64,000 nucleotides of DNA from the NCBI GenBank assembly GCA_003993805.1, contig RSEF01000003.1:61723759-61787758 (forward strand), read 5' to 3'. The notes beneath the pieces were generated by a model. That model did no database searches. It was not told where the DNA came from and saw only the letters and a program-made list of their open reading frames with translations. The stretch comes from Himantopus leucocephalus. Its lineage: Eukaryota > Chordata > Aves > Charadriiformes > Recurvirostridae. The position numbers and the translations under genes are program-made. How positions within the stretch are numbered: the first letter of the stretch is position 1; each line of letters begins with the position of its first letter. This document shows, piece after piece, positions 1 through 13,330 of this stretch.

Positions 1-3000
1 AAACAATGTGCTGTGTTTGCTAAAAAGGTCGGATTTCAGCTCAGGTGTCCTGGCTGAAGTGTGGTCTGAATACAGCCCCAGCTGGGGTGGGAGGGCTCCA
101 GCACAGAGCCTGGGTTTTGAGTTGAATAGGCAGTTTCTGCAGGAGATGAGAACTCTGCACTTCGTCACAACGGTGGTCCGTCTGGTCCAAGGGTCACTGA
201 GGCTGATGGTAAAGCTCCAGCTGAATTCAATAGCCCTGGAGCAGGCTAATGTGTGTAATTTATACTTCTCTCTATTGCTTTCCCCTCAAAACTTTTAGAT
301 ATCTATTTTCCTGTATATAGCCACACCTTTCCTATTAATAATTTCTTGTTTGCATTTGAGAAGTTTTTAAGAGCCCTTCACAGACTGCACAAGAGTGAGA
401 CAGAGGGGAAGTGACCAAAGTTATTAGTCAGCTTGGGGATATTTCTCAAGTCCTAAGGTGAAAAAAAAATCCAATTTGTATTTGTCAGTCCATACTTCTG
501 ATCTACTGTCATTAAGCTGAAATATTTGCCTTACATTGCTAAATAAAAAGATCTTTAGAAAGCTTTGCAAAAGTATGTTTGTTAGTCATTGTTTGGTGAA
601 CTCTCTGAATATGAGAAATGCCTGCTTGTAGTTGCTTGTATTAAAAAAGCTGAACTTTTTCCTCCAAAAGGAGTTGTACATGTTGATTAAACTGGTATTT
701 CTGTGTTTCTCTTAAAATTGTTCCACTGGTTTCTTCCTCACCTGCAATCTCTCTCCTTGGACAAACCTAGAAATTTTCCACAGCCTTTTTAAAGTGCAAA
801 AGTTCTGTTTCTAGGCCTGACAACTGCTGCCCTTGTTAAAATTAATCAAAGAAAATACAAACAGCATTTTGCTTTTTACCAAAACACGATGAAGAATACA
901 CAAAATAGTATATTATTGAAAGATTAGTGCTATCATGATGTATACCAGTCAATTGTAGTACAAATTTATAACAACAAAATATCAAAATCAGTGATTCAGA
1001 GAAAGCACGCACATACGAAACTCAGAAAAGCTGTCTCAATGTGAAAGTCAATTGTTTCCTACAGCCTAAGGAAGTGGATGTCCAGAAATTAGCTTTTTGC
1101 TTTGCTGTAACTCTTAGCTCTCTGTGAATGAACACATTGACACGGTCTTACCATGATGTTTGTGAATCCATTCAGTGTTAGCAAAAAACAAGGAAAGGCG
1201 TCATACAATGAAATGGGCAAGTGTAAAATTCAACAGCCTTGTACATCCTTTTCCTTAGTCATTGTGTAAGGTGCTGTGCTACTACCTAGTCACAGAACAG
1301 CTCCTCACTGATCAAGGTCCACATGCAGGTCCACCATGCTGGCTTCATTGCAGTGTTTCAGGGTTTGGTTTGTTCCATTGGAGGCTTTGACTTGCTCTGC
1401 CCCATGCTTGAATGCCATGATCCTGTGGTGCACCATTCTGCATGTGGTTTTGCCCGGAAGACTCTGAGTGTAGAGGACCATGCTCACACTTTGAAGGACC
1501 TGGGAATTTTGCTACAATTTTTTTCTTTATTCATTTGACTTCCTGGTGTTTTGCTAAGAGGTCGTTTTGCTGCCTTCACCTCCTCAGTTTTGGGGGATTG
1601 TATTTTGCTGAGCAAGTGCAGAAACAGAAGTGTGAGACCGAAAGCATGGGCAGCGACTCTGTCTTCATCCCTTCTCATTGACGTTATTTGAAGTGTTGGT
1701 CGTAGGGCACAGGAGACCTGTGGGTAGAATATTGTAGGGTGTGGGAAAACTGGGATGGACAGGAATGAAAAGCTTTCAGATTCAGACACTTTTTCTTCGC
1801 CCCTTGCTAGAAATTGCTGTTTCCATCTAAACAGTGTGATTTGGCATAGGTAAGATGGAGTGTGGTCTTAGTAACCTTGATCCCTCCTGTCTCCTGAAGT
1901 CTTAGCCAACCTTGTGATGACGAAAAAAAGGGCCTGCTGTTATCAAGAGGAGTTACCTGCTATTAATGATGAAAAGAATAGGCTTTGACAAAATAAGGGG
2001 TTTTACTTCAGTTCCTGAAACAATTCTTTCTTTGTGGTCGTTGAAGATATTTGTTGCTAAAAAATTGTTTTTCTTTATATACATAAGAAATCTTTCAGGC
2101 ATTAGGCAATCCTAAGAGATGGGTTTTCCTTTTAAGTTGATTTCCTCAAACAGGTTTAAGAGACATCAGCATTTTGACCACCTTCTGTCCTTATCTTCTA
2201 ACATATATGTACTTTTTGGTTACTTGGGGGAAAAAAAAATGGTTGCAACGGGAAGCAATTTCTAATTATATTTAACATTTGTGGCTGTGGCAGTACAGTC
2301 TCATAACATTCTTGTTTAAGGGCCACTAAGTGAATACACATGGGTACTGCTTTCACAGGCAGAACTGCAGTCATCCATCAGCAGTTGTTCAGTGAGGAGG
2401 GCATAAAGCTCTTTTTTGAGTATAGCTATTTAATTTTTAAACTTTTTTTCCCAATCAAATGAAAAAACATTTCAAAATCTATGTCTGTTTTCTTGTTATT
2501 CCCACTGGTAAGCTTAGCACTGAATAATTCAGCAGACTGAGTAGCCTATGCCAAGTATAACCCAAAATCCCCAGACTTACAAAACTCAATTTCAAGTTTC
2601 TCACCTTAAGCAATACATTTAATAAATTATGTATTTTCCCTTCTAATATGCATTTTCCAATGGATTGCAAATAGCCGAGACACTATCCCCTGATACTATT
2701 AATTTTCATATTAAAGGAAGAAAAAAAGCTGAATAAGTTCTAAATATTCCCCTAACCAAAAACCTTACTGGTTTGGGTTTTTTTTCATTGAATCTAACCC
2801 TGGGAAAATGTGGCCATACAGAAAAATTATTCTGAGTTCCTGTAATCTGCACTAGTTACTATTGCATGAAGAAAACAAGAGGTAAACATCTAATTAAATG
2901 TATAATCATCTCTTTGTGTAATTTGCCAAAGATATAATTTATTCTAAATTTACTGAGAAAAGTACAGAAGAAGGAATAATCAGCACAGCCTGGTAATTAG

Positions 3001-6000
3001 GTATGTGTCCTCTGGCACGTGGCCTGGCATATTTTAGACCAAAAGTGGATCTGAGCTGCACATTTTTGATGCAGATCTTGAGTGATTATGAACTCTCCAA
3101 AACTCCGGGTGTTTGGCTTAGGGTGCTGGCAGAGCCCAGCAGGACGGCTACAGCGGTGCCCTGTATCTGGTCAGATTCCTACCTCTGTCAACACTCACGG
3201 GATTTTGGATTGAATTTTAGCCTTATCATGCTTTTGCTGATACATACCACAGAAAGCTATTAAGATGTTGGGCAATCTAAGTGATTGTGAAGCTTCAGGG
3301 CTTGTTAAAACTGCTTGTTATTCTCCCCAGGACAAGCAAACATGGGGGAAAAAAAACCATAAAGAGCTACTATGACCTCTTCTGACCTTTCATCATTTGC
3401 CTCTGAAAAAGAAGAGTGAAGAAACATACAAGTGCCTGTGTTAGTAACAGGCACACGTCCTTGTAGGTGGATCAATTCATTTCCATTAGCGTCACAAGTG
3501 GAAACAGAGCAGTGATCTAATCTACAGAGGCTTTTATCAAACAGCTTGCCTTAGTCTCCTCCACTGAGCTTTCTGCTTTAGTCCCTTGCCAAATTAACCT
3601 TGAAGTTACAACATGACTTTCTAGATCTTACCAGTGTGCAAAGGAGTTATTTTTCATTTTTAAATGCTGTAGCGGAGGGAGTCAAGGGCAACAATATTTT
3701 GACATCATTAAATAAGTAACGCATTATTCTTCCTTAGAATAATCTTTAGATAAGCAAGGACCTGATTGTTATGCTGGGTGCTTTGTGGCCATATCCACAG
3801 AATGAGTAGAAATGATAATAACTGGCTTCATGTTCCTGTAGTCTACAAGAGACAGATTGTCTCACTCTAAGCACTACTTACCTATACGACACAGCACGAC
3901 CACCGCCAAGGCAAAATACTACACTGCATGTGTCCCCACATCTCTGTGATGTGAAATGACCTCCGGTGACATTACTAGGAGACACCTTTTGAAGGGACAA
4001 GAGATCATCGTCTTGCCAAGTGAGAGCAAAGGTTTTGGAATCTTTCTCTTGAGGGAATGTGATTGGAAAGGTGCCTTTGGCAAAGGGGATAATGGAAATC
4101 TTGACACAGTAGAAACAAGAGAAACAGTTGGAAGGTCTCTAATGGGGAAACATTGTCTAGGAAGACTAAGAGGAAAGCCTGCCTTATATCAACTACTTGA
4201 CAGATTGGCTGGACATGGCATCTGGAAACATGTTGTAGGAATTTGTACAAAGGCTTTAATTTTCCTTGAAAGGCATTTTTATGTTAGCCAGGACTCTCAC
4301 TTTCAGTGTGTTCCACAGCACTAACAATTGCAACTTTGTCCTATCTGAAGAAAATAAAAAGAAAATTCTTCATTGTCTTTTGTCTTTTTTTATACCTTTC
4401 AGGTACATTTGAGAAACACTTTATGTGGCAATGGTAAATAAGTGGCCACTTACGTTTTCTGGGAAGAGCCACTTGAGTTGATTTAGCTGATTCAGTCCTG
4501 TGGAGTGTAATGAAATAGGAAAGAAATTTTTCCATCCAGCACATACAACCATTATAATTTGCTGCTTGTTTGGAAATAGCTGCTATCTTTCTTAAGCCAG
4601 CTTTGTAGTATCATAAGACCTTCTCTGCTCTCTTGAGAAATATGGTTTTTAAGAGCATATAAACTGAAAAACAAAAGACTGTATGAACCCCATTTTGGAG
4701 GAAGAAACTCCATGCCTGGAAAAACAAACATTATCGTGCCCTCAAGGCAGGCGATATTCAGAGATGGACAATAGAAGAAGAAATAGTGAAAAAGGGCATC
4801 AGAAAGCCAAAGATCAGAAGCCACCGAGGTTTTTCCTGCCTGCGTACAGTGACATGAGTATCCATTCCACAAGTCAGCCCCTCTGTTTTCTTCCTCTGTC
4901 AATTGCTAAAGCTCAACCAACTACTGAACCAAGTCCCCATCTCCTTCCAGAAGGCCTGGCTGTTAACTGCTATGTGGATGCTGCTCTGAGCAGAGCCTCC
5001 CCTCACAGCCCCCTGGTGTAGGTCACTCTACCTGGGCAGGGCAAGGTGCCTGTGGGGCTTCTGAACTCTGATTAGAAATGTGATCTGCTCCTCCTTCTTC
5101 TTATCAATGTGTGATTTTTCTCGCTTTCAGAACCAGTTAACAGATAAAAAAAAAATACATCTTCTCCATGGTGCTCTGCTGTTCAGCTAGAGCATTAAAT
5201 ACAAATATTAGTTAATGTACCTGGTGCACTGAACAATATAAGAAAGGTGAAGTTGTATTAGAATACAAACAAAATCATATGCATCCTCATCTCTGAAGAC
5301 CTTTTCAGTGCATATCTCTGACTAGGCCTTGAGATTATATAGAGCTCTTTCAAGTGAGAAAACAAACTGCAACTAAAGAGTCCACTGCAACTGGGTCAAC
5401 ACTAATTACTTGATCATAAATAGTTAAAAATGAAATAGACAAGGTGAAAAGGGGAAGAAAGGTAAACAGAGAACATGCTGCTCTGCTGGCTTTCTTTTCT
5501 GCCTATCTTCAGAGCTATATGAAACCCTCCAGGAAACTGCTGGCACTTGGAGCAGGAGCCTCTGTTGTTATGATTACAACCACTTACTTGAATAGATGCC
5601 TTTCAAACCCGGAGACCAGCCCAGCTAATGAACAGAGCTAACTATATTCAATTAGTTCTCAGGACTTGGTGCATGTTGCCATGAAGTCTGAATGTGTAGG
5701 AGCAGATGATTTGGATTTCCCAGAGGAGAGGATTTAAGGTGAGCTTTAAAACCCTCTCCATTAACTGTCCCTGCTACAACTCAGCTGGGCACCACCAGCC
5801 AACATGCATCTGCCCCCCAGGGCAGCACTGTGCCTTCTTTCCGGCTGCTTCAGAGCCAGTGGGAAATTGCAGCAGTGGGGAAAACCTGTGTCTTCTCCCC
5901 AGCTGCAGGACATGAGCCAGAGTGCGCACTCTGATCTACAGGGTCCCAGCATGGAGGAACGTCCTGCTGGGAAGAGGCAGTCCCTTCCTGTCTCCCCTTT

Positions 6001-7197
6001 ATGGGACCTGCACCTGCTGTTGGAGCCACCTCTCCCCCCAGCAGTTGTGCTGGGAAACCAGTACCATGAGAGAGCTGTAAGTGTCAGAGTGGGCAGGCAA
6101 AAGGCCGAGGACTGCAGGACTTCCCCAAGGCAATAAAAGCATACAACGTGAGTGCCCATCACCGGCCCCTGGCTACCACAGCTCACAGAGATTGGAAACC
6201 TGGGGATGTGGAGGAAGCTAGAGAGTGTAAAACAGCCTAATAAAAGTCATAACTGAGCTTTAGTTAATATATAAGTATATAAATTACCAGTCAGAGAAAG
6301 ATGTGCAAAAAATTTAAATGCAATGGAAAGAAAAAAGTAGAAAATATAATTTGATGCTCTCAGTTCCACAGCTTGAGAAGAGAAAGATGGGGGAGGGCAG
6401 AGAACTGGGGAGGAAGGGGGTGAAGAGGTCTTAACCTGCATAAGCACCAGGTTAACTGCCCCAGAAGATACAGGGTCTTCTGCCAGAAAGAACAAATTTT
6501 TGTTTTAAATTCACGAATAATTTGAAAGAAATAACAATAAAGGCAGAGAAGGGAAGGAAAAAAAGAAAAGGGCCAACAGGAGGAAATCAGGAGGAGGCAG
6601 GCAAATGGAGCATGCTCCCAAGCCATGGGAGAAGGAGCAGTCTGCCCAGCACGTGTGGGAAGCGGCACATGCACAGGGCACAGATACTGCGAAGGGGAAA
6701 ACTGGTCCCCAGGCCAAGTGCTGAAGATGTGAGCAGGCATGTTGACAGGCAATTGAAGAGGAGCCAGTGCTTATTTTCCCCGTTAAGACTACTGCGACAT
6801 CATCTGTTACACTCCGATTTCCTTTTTGAACATTTGCATCTGTTTGTTTTCTCATCCTGGGTGCCAAGTATATAGTGACATTTTACACAGCTCTGTTCTC
6901 CACCAGGAAAACACGGGAGCCTCGCGCAGAGCCCAGGCTCAGCCCTGCTGCATCCAGAGGGGCTGGCACCTGAGCCACACTGAGTCTGGGACTCTTTCAG
7001 CACAGGAAAGACACTTTTCTCAAAAAAAGCATAATAACTTCAGGTTTCACGGTGCGATGGGAACAGTAACCCAGACGTTTCAAGAGCTACTTGAAACATT
7101 CAGGTATTTCATAAAACAACTGGATAAAAACCAAGCTAGAAGACTAGTCAGTTCACTGAAAACCCGTTACTTTTACTCATCCCACTAACTGAATGAC
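1..7197. other. Noncoding unique DNA, no supported gene
   Basis: Moderately AT-rich sequence with frequent stop codons in all frames. Open frames are below about 145 codons, overlap on both strands and encode nothing I recognise. The stretch around 6360-6660 is purine-rich on the plus strand (AG-rich runs such as gggggagggcagag), which lengthens minus-strand frames by removing stops. I see no tail repeats, tRNA-like sequence or microsatellite of note. A distant or heavily decayed repeat, or a noncoding RNA exon, cannot be excluded by reading alone. Confidence 0.7.
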
Positions 7198-7241
7198 TGA
7201 AAAATGACTGCAAAATTACTGAAAATTGCAGTCATTTTTCA
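7198..7241. repeat. Perfect inverted repeat, 16-bp arms, 12-base loop
   Basis: The left arm tgaaaaatgactgcaa (7198-7213) is the exact reverse complement of the right arm ttgcagtcatttttca (7226-7241), with 12 bases between them. Further copies of the word aatgactga lie just outside on both sides (about 7192-7200 and 7243-7251), so the site may have grown by local template switching. As RNA it would form a stable, AU-rich stem-loop on either strand. It is too short for a typical microRNA precursor (usually about 22 or more paired bases per arm). No transposon termini were recognised around it. Confidence 0.9.
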
Positions 7242-8131
7242 AAATGACTGATTTCACTTGCAACTCATCCAGATGTGCCAAGAATAGGAAATTGCATGGG
7301 GACTGTTTCTGCAATGGTGAGCTATACGAAACATAACTTGTTGATGTAGTCTCTCCTCTTACAAAGTGAATTAGACTGAAATAATAGCTGAAAACAACTA
7401 AAAGGACTAAAAGGCAGACAGCAAATCAGTGCCTTCTTTCTCAGCTTAGACTACCTCTAAATTTGACTTCATACTTTGAAGGAATTGTTTTCCTGTGCTA
7501 AGTCTGCTAAAACATAGTAATGTGTGGCAGCAGTGTCCTGAAACTCTCCTTAATGTACTGTCAAACCTGAGAAGGTTGGGAACAGCCAAAAACCGGGGCG
7601 AGGGAGGAAATGGGGGAAGAGGATGTCTCTGACGTGTGGCATTCTGCTTCAGCAGGTGTAAAAATACAAGGTACCAAATCACTCTGTAGCTTGTGAGGAA
7701 GAAGAAAAGCCCACTCTTAGCTGGCTTTCTCCTCACTGAGGGAGCACAAGAGGAAGGGGTTATGTCCCCCCCCTGCATTTTCTGCAGCCATTTCCCAGCC
7801 CCATTCCAGCAACCTTCTGGCTCCAGCTCTCCTGGCTCAGCGATTAGGTGAGATAAAAAGTTTACCTTGCAAAAGGCCATGTCCTTTTGCAACAGGCAGG
7901 AGCTTGTCTGCTGTTCACCAGTGGGCAGATAGATGGCTTTGTGTCATGAACTTGCTTGTTATTGCGATGGGTAAAAAACAGCCAAGAAATTCTAGGAATA
8001 TGATTGAAGAAGGGGCTTGCATTGTATTCAAGTATGTATTATTAAAGGAAGTACTTAGGTAAATATTTAAGTACAGCTGAGAACTCCTGCTCACCTCCTG
8101 TCAAATCCTGCAAGTACCTAAGCTCCCTGAC
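7242..8131. other. Noncoding DNA between hairpin and CR1 copy
   Basis: There is no gene I can support. A minus-strand open frame of 148 codons (7446-7892) exists, but it has no recognisable domain and overlaps short frames on the other strand. A run of eight C residues occurs near 7767. Confidence 0.6.
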
Positions 8132-8630
8132 GCAAAAAAGATGTGGACAGACTGGAGAGGATCCAGAGAAGGGCCACAAAGATGATCAAAGGACTGGGAA
8201 GGCTGCCATATGAGGAAAGGCTGAGAGAACTGGGTTTGTTCAGCCTTGAAAAAAGAAGGCTTAGGGAGACCTTATCACCATGTTCCAGTAAAGGGTAGCT
8301 ACAAAGAAGATGGAGACTCCCTTTCTACAAGGAGTCATATGGAAAAAACGAGGGGTAATGGGTACAAGTTACTGAAGGGGACATTCTGATTAGACACAAA
8401 AGGAAAATTTTTCATGCTGAGAACAATCAGCCATTGGAATAATCTCCCCAGGGAAGTGGTGGATTCCCCATCATTGGACACTTTTAAGATTCAGCTGGAC
8501 AGGGTGCTGGACCATCTTGTCTAGACCGTACTTCTGCCAAGAAAGGTTGGACCAGATGATCCTTGAGGTCCCTTCCAGCATGGTATTCTATGATTCCATG
8601 ATTCTATAATTCCATAATTCCATGATTCTG
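8132..8630 (+). mobile_element. CR1 LINE, 5'-truncated 3' end
   Basis: CR1 is the dominant non-LTR retrotransposon of birds. The 500 bases follow the CR1 3' region in order: the 'gacagactggagaggatcc' and 'agaagggccac' segment, 'tatgaggaaaggctgagaga', 'ttcagccttgaaaaaagaag', then 'aataatctccccagggaag', 'ggttggaccagatgatcct' and 'gaggtcccttccagc'. It ends in a degenerate run of the 8-mer ATTCYATR (about 8585-8630), the usual CR1 tail. The tail fixes the orientation as plus strand. The copy lacks its 5' part, as nearly all CR1 insertions do, and carries many substitutions and indels, so it is old and inactive. The 5' breakpoint is approximate. The wording near the 3' end ('ctggaccatcttgtctagac') suggests a subfamily different from the other copies here. 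Confidence 0.95.
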
Positions 8631-9836
8631 ACAGGCTCGTTAGTCTGGTTTTCTAATGAAATCAGCTCATGAGATTGCACTGTCTGTCTGCCTCCTCATG
8701 ATAGCTTTTGAACCCTCGGGACTATTCACATCATGCTTGGAAGATGGCTGGAGCCTCCAAGATAGTTCTGTTCCTATGGGTTTTGGGAAAAGTTGAAGAC
8801 GGTGTGACACAAGCCTATCTGAAAGCCAGAAGCAAGGGTCTAGATATTCAAAACGTGTAATGATTTGGTAGTTATCACCAGTTTATGTGGGAAAGCCACC
8901 TCTACATTGCAGTCTCTGCTTAGCTAAATCCAACCCTGTATATTATTCCACCACATCCTCTGGTGATGATTCAGCCCGCCAAATATTTCCCAGAGTATAT
9001 CTTGCCCACCAACAGATGAATGAACACTTTCCTAAGACAGTTGTGGCTTTCTTCAAAAAATATGGCCAAATGAGGACCAGTACCCTGGCCCAATTTTAAT
9101 CACATTAACTTAGTATCACCACATTTGCCCAGCAAGTGATGGACTGGCAGGGATGCATTTCAGGAAGTAGTTTGGTTTCCAGCCTTTCCTATTAGTTTGT
9201 TCTAGGTAGCCGTTCATTGAGCAAATCTCAATGAAACTAGGAATCTCCTAGGAGACTCTAGGAAACCCCTTTGTTTGCTGACTGCCTTGAATGCCATTTT
9301 GAAGCAGCCATTTGTCCCCCTGTACTGTCCAGTGAATCTGGGAGTCTAACATTGAACTCTGCACTGCAAGACTGGTACCTAAAAGCTAGGTACTGCAGAA
9401 CCTGAAGGACATGTCAACATGGCACTGTCCTGTACAGGTGTAGCCTGTACCTGTTATTGGAGGCAGCCCTCAGTTGCTGTATGAATTGTCTTGGCGGTCA
9501 GTCGTATTTTATCTTTGTATTCTCCCCCAGCACTGACAGAGACCAAGAGTGATACCGCAGACAGACAGCTAGGGCAAATAATGTCAAGTTGGAGTTACTA
9601 AGAGAGAATCAGAAGGCAGCACCTCAGCTGGTGAACGGTGCTGTACTCCCACTGGTTCTTTAATAGAGCCCTGACAGGCTTAATGTCAACTGAAAAGAGG
9701 ATCCTGTTTCTTTGTGATGTAGAAGTGTTCAATGGCGATTTATCTTCGTATTCATGGTAGAAAGGTCAGGTAGAGCTCCTGAAGCCTGGGTTTGAAGTTT
9801 TTAAAATGGTGTTCTGGAAGTAGAAGTGGCAAATTT
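8631..9836. other. Noncoding unique DNA
   Basis: No gene, repeat or strong signal was recognised. Open frames are 70 codons or shorter. Confidence 0.6.
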
Positions 9837-9880
9837 GTTATTAAGCAATGCTGTTTTATTATTAAGCAATGCTGTTTCAT
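9837..9880. repeat. Two-copy tandem duplication, period 21
   Basis: The word ttaagcaatgctgttt occurs at 9841 and again at 9862, with attached tatta sequence. This makes two adjacent 21-base units that differ near the end of the second. The high identity suggests a fairly recent slippage duplication. Confidence 0.85.
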
Positions 9881-11709
9881 CACTGTATACATACAGTGCT
9901 AGGTAGGTATGTATGTTTTTATGTACATGTACTCATACACACAATATACACTATGCCTTTGTATATATATTTAGCATACAAACAGGTATCTTTAAATACA
10001 TATTTCTCTGTGGTTTTTTTTATAAGTTGAGCCATTAATGACTTTCTTCCAGACTCTGCATGCTGCTCTGACATTAAGGTCAGAGACAGCTTCGAAAATG
10101 TGCAAAGTGCATTAAGAATTTTCCCAGACAGATTAGGTACATACTTAAGTTTTATAAACCTAGTCTTAACCCTCTTTTTCAAATCTCCTTTTCTAGGAAC
10201 TCCATTAAAGCATGAAGAACAATAGTTTGATTATAACTGCTGTAGGACAAAGAGCTGCATTACATCCTGGTGTCACGCTGTTGCTTTCAGTGAGCTCTAG
10301 AGCGGAGAATGGTTTGATGCAGAAGCTTAGGGCCAAATTTTGTCTGGTGACTAGAAAGATGCCTTTAAATACACTCACCTACCTGCCACAAAACTGTTTG
10401 TATGGCATGGTTTAAAAAAAAAAAAACAAAACAAACAAGTAACCTCAAGTGTGACAGGCTGGATGCCCTTGCTAGAGAACTGAAGCTACGTACAAGGGAG
10501 AGGTGTGCAGAAAAGCAGGAGGTTGTGTCTACATTTAGGTTTGTGGGTGGCAAGACTGACTTTTCTATACCATCTCCTTCACAGCAAAAGCCCTAAAGAG
10601 CTAAGTTTCCGAGGCCCTCTGGAAAAGCAAGTGTGGCCGTGCTGACATTTTGTCTTGGCATAGCAGCGTGTTCCTGCACAAACCTCCTGGTTGTTCCCTG
10701 GCTGTGCTTTGGTTGGGTTCGCACCATAGTGGACTAGGAACAAAAGAGGAAGGTTTAATTTACTCATTGCCTTCTGCTGCACAGAATTACATGCTAACGC
10801 AGATGCAATCTGTAACACCCTGAAAAGGCCCTCCTGCACACACTGGTGTTACATTTACTGATGTAAGCAAACGCCCACCCCAGATACACTGGAAATGGAT
10901 GAAGCGTTGCTTTAAAAAATTAGCTTATTGGCAAAGGGTGTGGGTAACTGAGGTAAATATTGTTTGAACAGAACTGCACCCTGTCAAGCATGACTTTATG
11001 CTTGTATTTTTTCATGCTATTTTGCTATTCTTTTACTTCTGAATTCCCTCTGAGAGTAAGCTATGGCTACACGGCTGGAGAGAGACTCACAGACAGGCTA
11101 TAGATGCACAGCTAGGAGATAGATGCTTAGGAGCCTGGTAAACCAGCCTGCCTGAACTCTCTGCTACCATGACTGCTTTTCCGTTGTTTTGTAGGTTAAA
11201 GAGCTTCAACACAAAGCTCGTTCCAAAGTCTTGTGACTGCGCCACTGTCTCTGCTGTCAGAGCAACTCTGTGTACGATACAGGGAATGCTCTCAGGTTTT
11301 GGTCCTAAACGAAGCAGAACTGATCCCCTGAGGGAATGGCTAAGAAATGAAAACAGACATGATGTTGCAGCAATATCTGAAGATATAATTATATGTGTGC
11401 AATTAAATGGTAGAATAATAAAAAAAAAGTTACATTTTATGTAGCCGCATATCCATTTTTAGGTATCTGCATTTTGCATGCAGTTTCCCAAGAGGCTTTC
11501 ATGCATCAGTGACACATAGCTCTCCACGCCTTCAAGATCAAATTTCTCATCTGTATATACTACATAGAAATTTGGACAGAACTGTCTCATTGTCATTTGA
11601 TCCAGCCATTCTTATGACCTGGAACAATACAAACAAAGGAAGACATGTGAAATTAGAGATTGCAAGTAGACGCACCATAGTCTGAGCATAGGCTAGTTTC
11701 AATAACTGC
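9881..11709. other. Noncoding unique DNA
   Basis: A TA/CA-rich stretch at 9885-9970 contains repeated tatgta and tacaca words. An A-rich run lies at 10413-10437. Open frames reach only about 90 codons and resemble no known protein. No other features were seen. Confidence 0.6.
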
Positions 11710-11729
11710 CAGAACAATTAATTGTTCTG
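11710..11729. repeat. Perfect 20-bp palindrome with paired SOX-like words
   Basis: CAGAACAATTAATTGTTCTG equals its own reverse complement, with no spacer. It contains AACAAT facing ATTGTT (the core recognised by SOX HMG-box proteins) around a central TTAATTAA-like homeodomain word. What is seen is the palindrome. Use as a dimeric binding site is inference only. Confidence 0.9.
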
Positions 11730-12480
11730 AAACCACGGTAACAAGATTATATAGCTTACCTTAAAGAGTGGCTGCACAATCTGGTGATCTGTTGTGGTGG
11801 TGGTATGTAAAATATTTTAGTTTTATATTGTTTCTATTTGGTTGCTTGACTGTATAATCCCAGGTATTCTTTTTGCAATTGCCTAGGAGATACATCTCCA
11901 CAGTTGCCCGTGGTTAATTCTGAGAATCTGAACCTCTCTTTAGTGCCACTCCATCTCTGGGAACATTTTTTCTGGAGTCTCTAATGAGTACTTGGTGTGG
12001 CAGTGGCTGCTAACAAGCATACTCATCTATATTTTGATTAGAGAGGTTTGCAAAGGATTACATCCATTCTCTGAAAAATGTGAGCATTTCAGATTTTATT
12101 TTTAGCCCAAATTGGGCAAAATGACATGTCAGAATGGCCCACAAAACACCAAAGTACCTTATAAAATTGCTATGTCAGAATGTTGCATTTTGACACCTGG
12201 TTTCTACACAAGTCCAGCAGACGCTTCTCACATATGTATAGGAATTTTTAGAGAAAGGGTCCAACAGTTACTTACATTCCTGTGAAATGTTTTGATTTCA
12301 TCGAATCACCTCTTTCTAACAGAATAGTTTTCTACCGGAAAATTTTCAACAGTTTTTACTCTTGGCTCCCAAACACTCCTTACCGATGATTATTGGACAT
12401 TTTTCTCATATATTTCTTTGGAAAACCCATTATTATTCTTATTCTAGTGCTTGGTTATGATTTAGGATGTTTTTTCTAAT
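11730..12480. other. Noncoding unique DNA
   Basis: No gene or repeat was recognised between the palindrome and the CR1 tail. Confidence 0.55.
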
Positions 12481-12552
12481 TGGGGGTTGGACTAGATGAT
12501 CTCCAGAGGTCCCTGCCAACTCTGACCATTCTGTGATTCTGTGATTCTGTGA
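12481..12552 (+). mobile_element. CR1 LINE 3' terminal fragment
   Basis: Only about 70 bases of the CR1 3' end are present: 'gggggttggactagatgat', 'ctccagaggtccctgccaac', then three near-perfect attctgtg units (about 12529-12552). This is the commonest form of avian CR1 debris, produced by very early termination of reverse transcription. The tail is cleaner (ATTCTGTG units without variants) than that of the 8.1-8.6 kb copy, so it belongs to a different and probably younger subfamily. Orientation is plus strand. Confidence 0.93.
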
Positions 12553-13316
12553 CATGGTTTATCAACTCAAATATTGTGAAAAATATGTTGTTCAAACTGG
12601 TCTGTACCTTTGGATTTCTAATCCTGTTAGTTAATGAGTGCACTGCACTTTCTTTCTCTAAACCTCTCTCACCCTTTGTTTGGAAGCAAGGCAATAGCGC
12701 TACTTTTTTGAAGGATTAGAAATTAATCTCATAAGTGCGTATACTCGTTGTCAGTTAATTACCTGTTGATGCCAACAAGAGCCAGTTCTAGCAATATTTG
12801 GTCAGAAAGTTATGTAGTACAGTGAACAGGACAAAAGAAAGCATACTCCTGCTGTTCTGTGGTCTTTGATTTGCCCAATTGTCGCTTTCAAGTGTTTTCC
12901 AAAAGCAAGTCATGGTTGTTATGTAAAGACCAGATTTGGCTCCTTGCTAAATAGGTTGGGGTTTGTTTTTTCATTTCCTGGACCTGCACTGTAATTTATA
13001 ATTGAATTGAAGGAAGGTTTGCCAAACAATGGTCACACGGAGAAGATTTGAATGTTTCAGCTGATCTTTGGGTCTGGGAAGTTCTCAGAGATGTTGTTGA
13101 ACTATCTGTGCAAGCGTGACTAAGAGAGATAAAACTTAAAACTTACACTGCTGTATTTCCTCCCCCTGAGAGATGGGGCATACGCTGTGTCTCTTGCTTC
13201 CCTTGTGAGGGCTTTTCTCCTCACAAGTTGAAAGTTTCAGAGTTTCAGCCCTGAAGGCCGTTATCCCCCCGAGCAGCACCATGTACTGGGGCAGCACAGG
13301 ATATGCTGGAAAGTAG

Positions 13317-13330
13317 TTGGGGGCGGGGCT
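13317..13330 (+). promoter_or_regulatory. GC box (Sp1/KLF-type) match
   Basis: The sequence ttgggggcggggct contains GGGGCGGGGC, a full match to the classic GC box. It sits in a small GC-rich patch (about 13250-13400). A single site in 64 kb can occur by chance, and no transcript start can be seen next to it. Confidence 0.35.

Noticed and set aside
8585..8630. CRISPR-like array of short repeats
   Set aside because: It is the 8-mer tail of a CR1 retrotransposon with no spacers.
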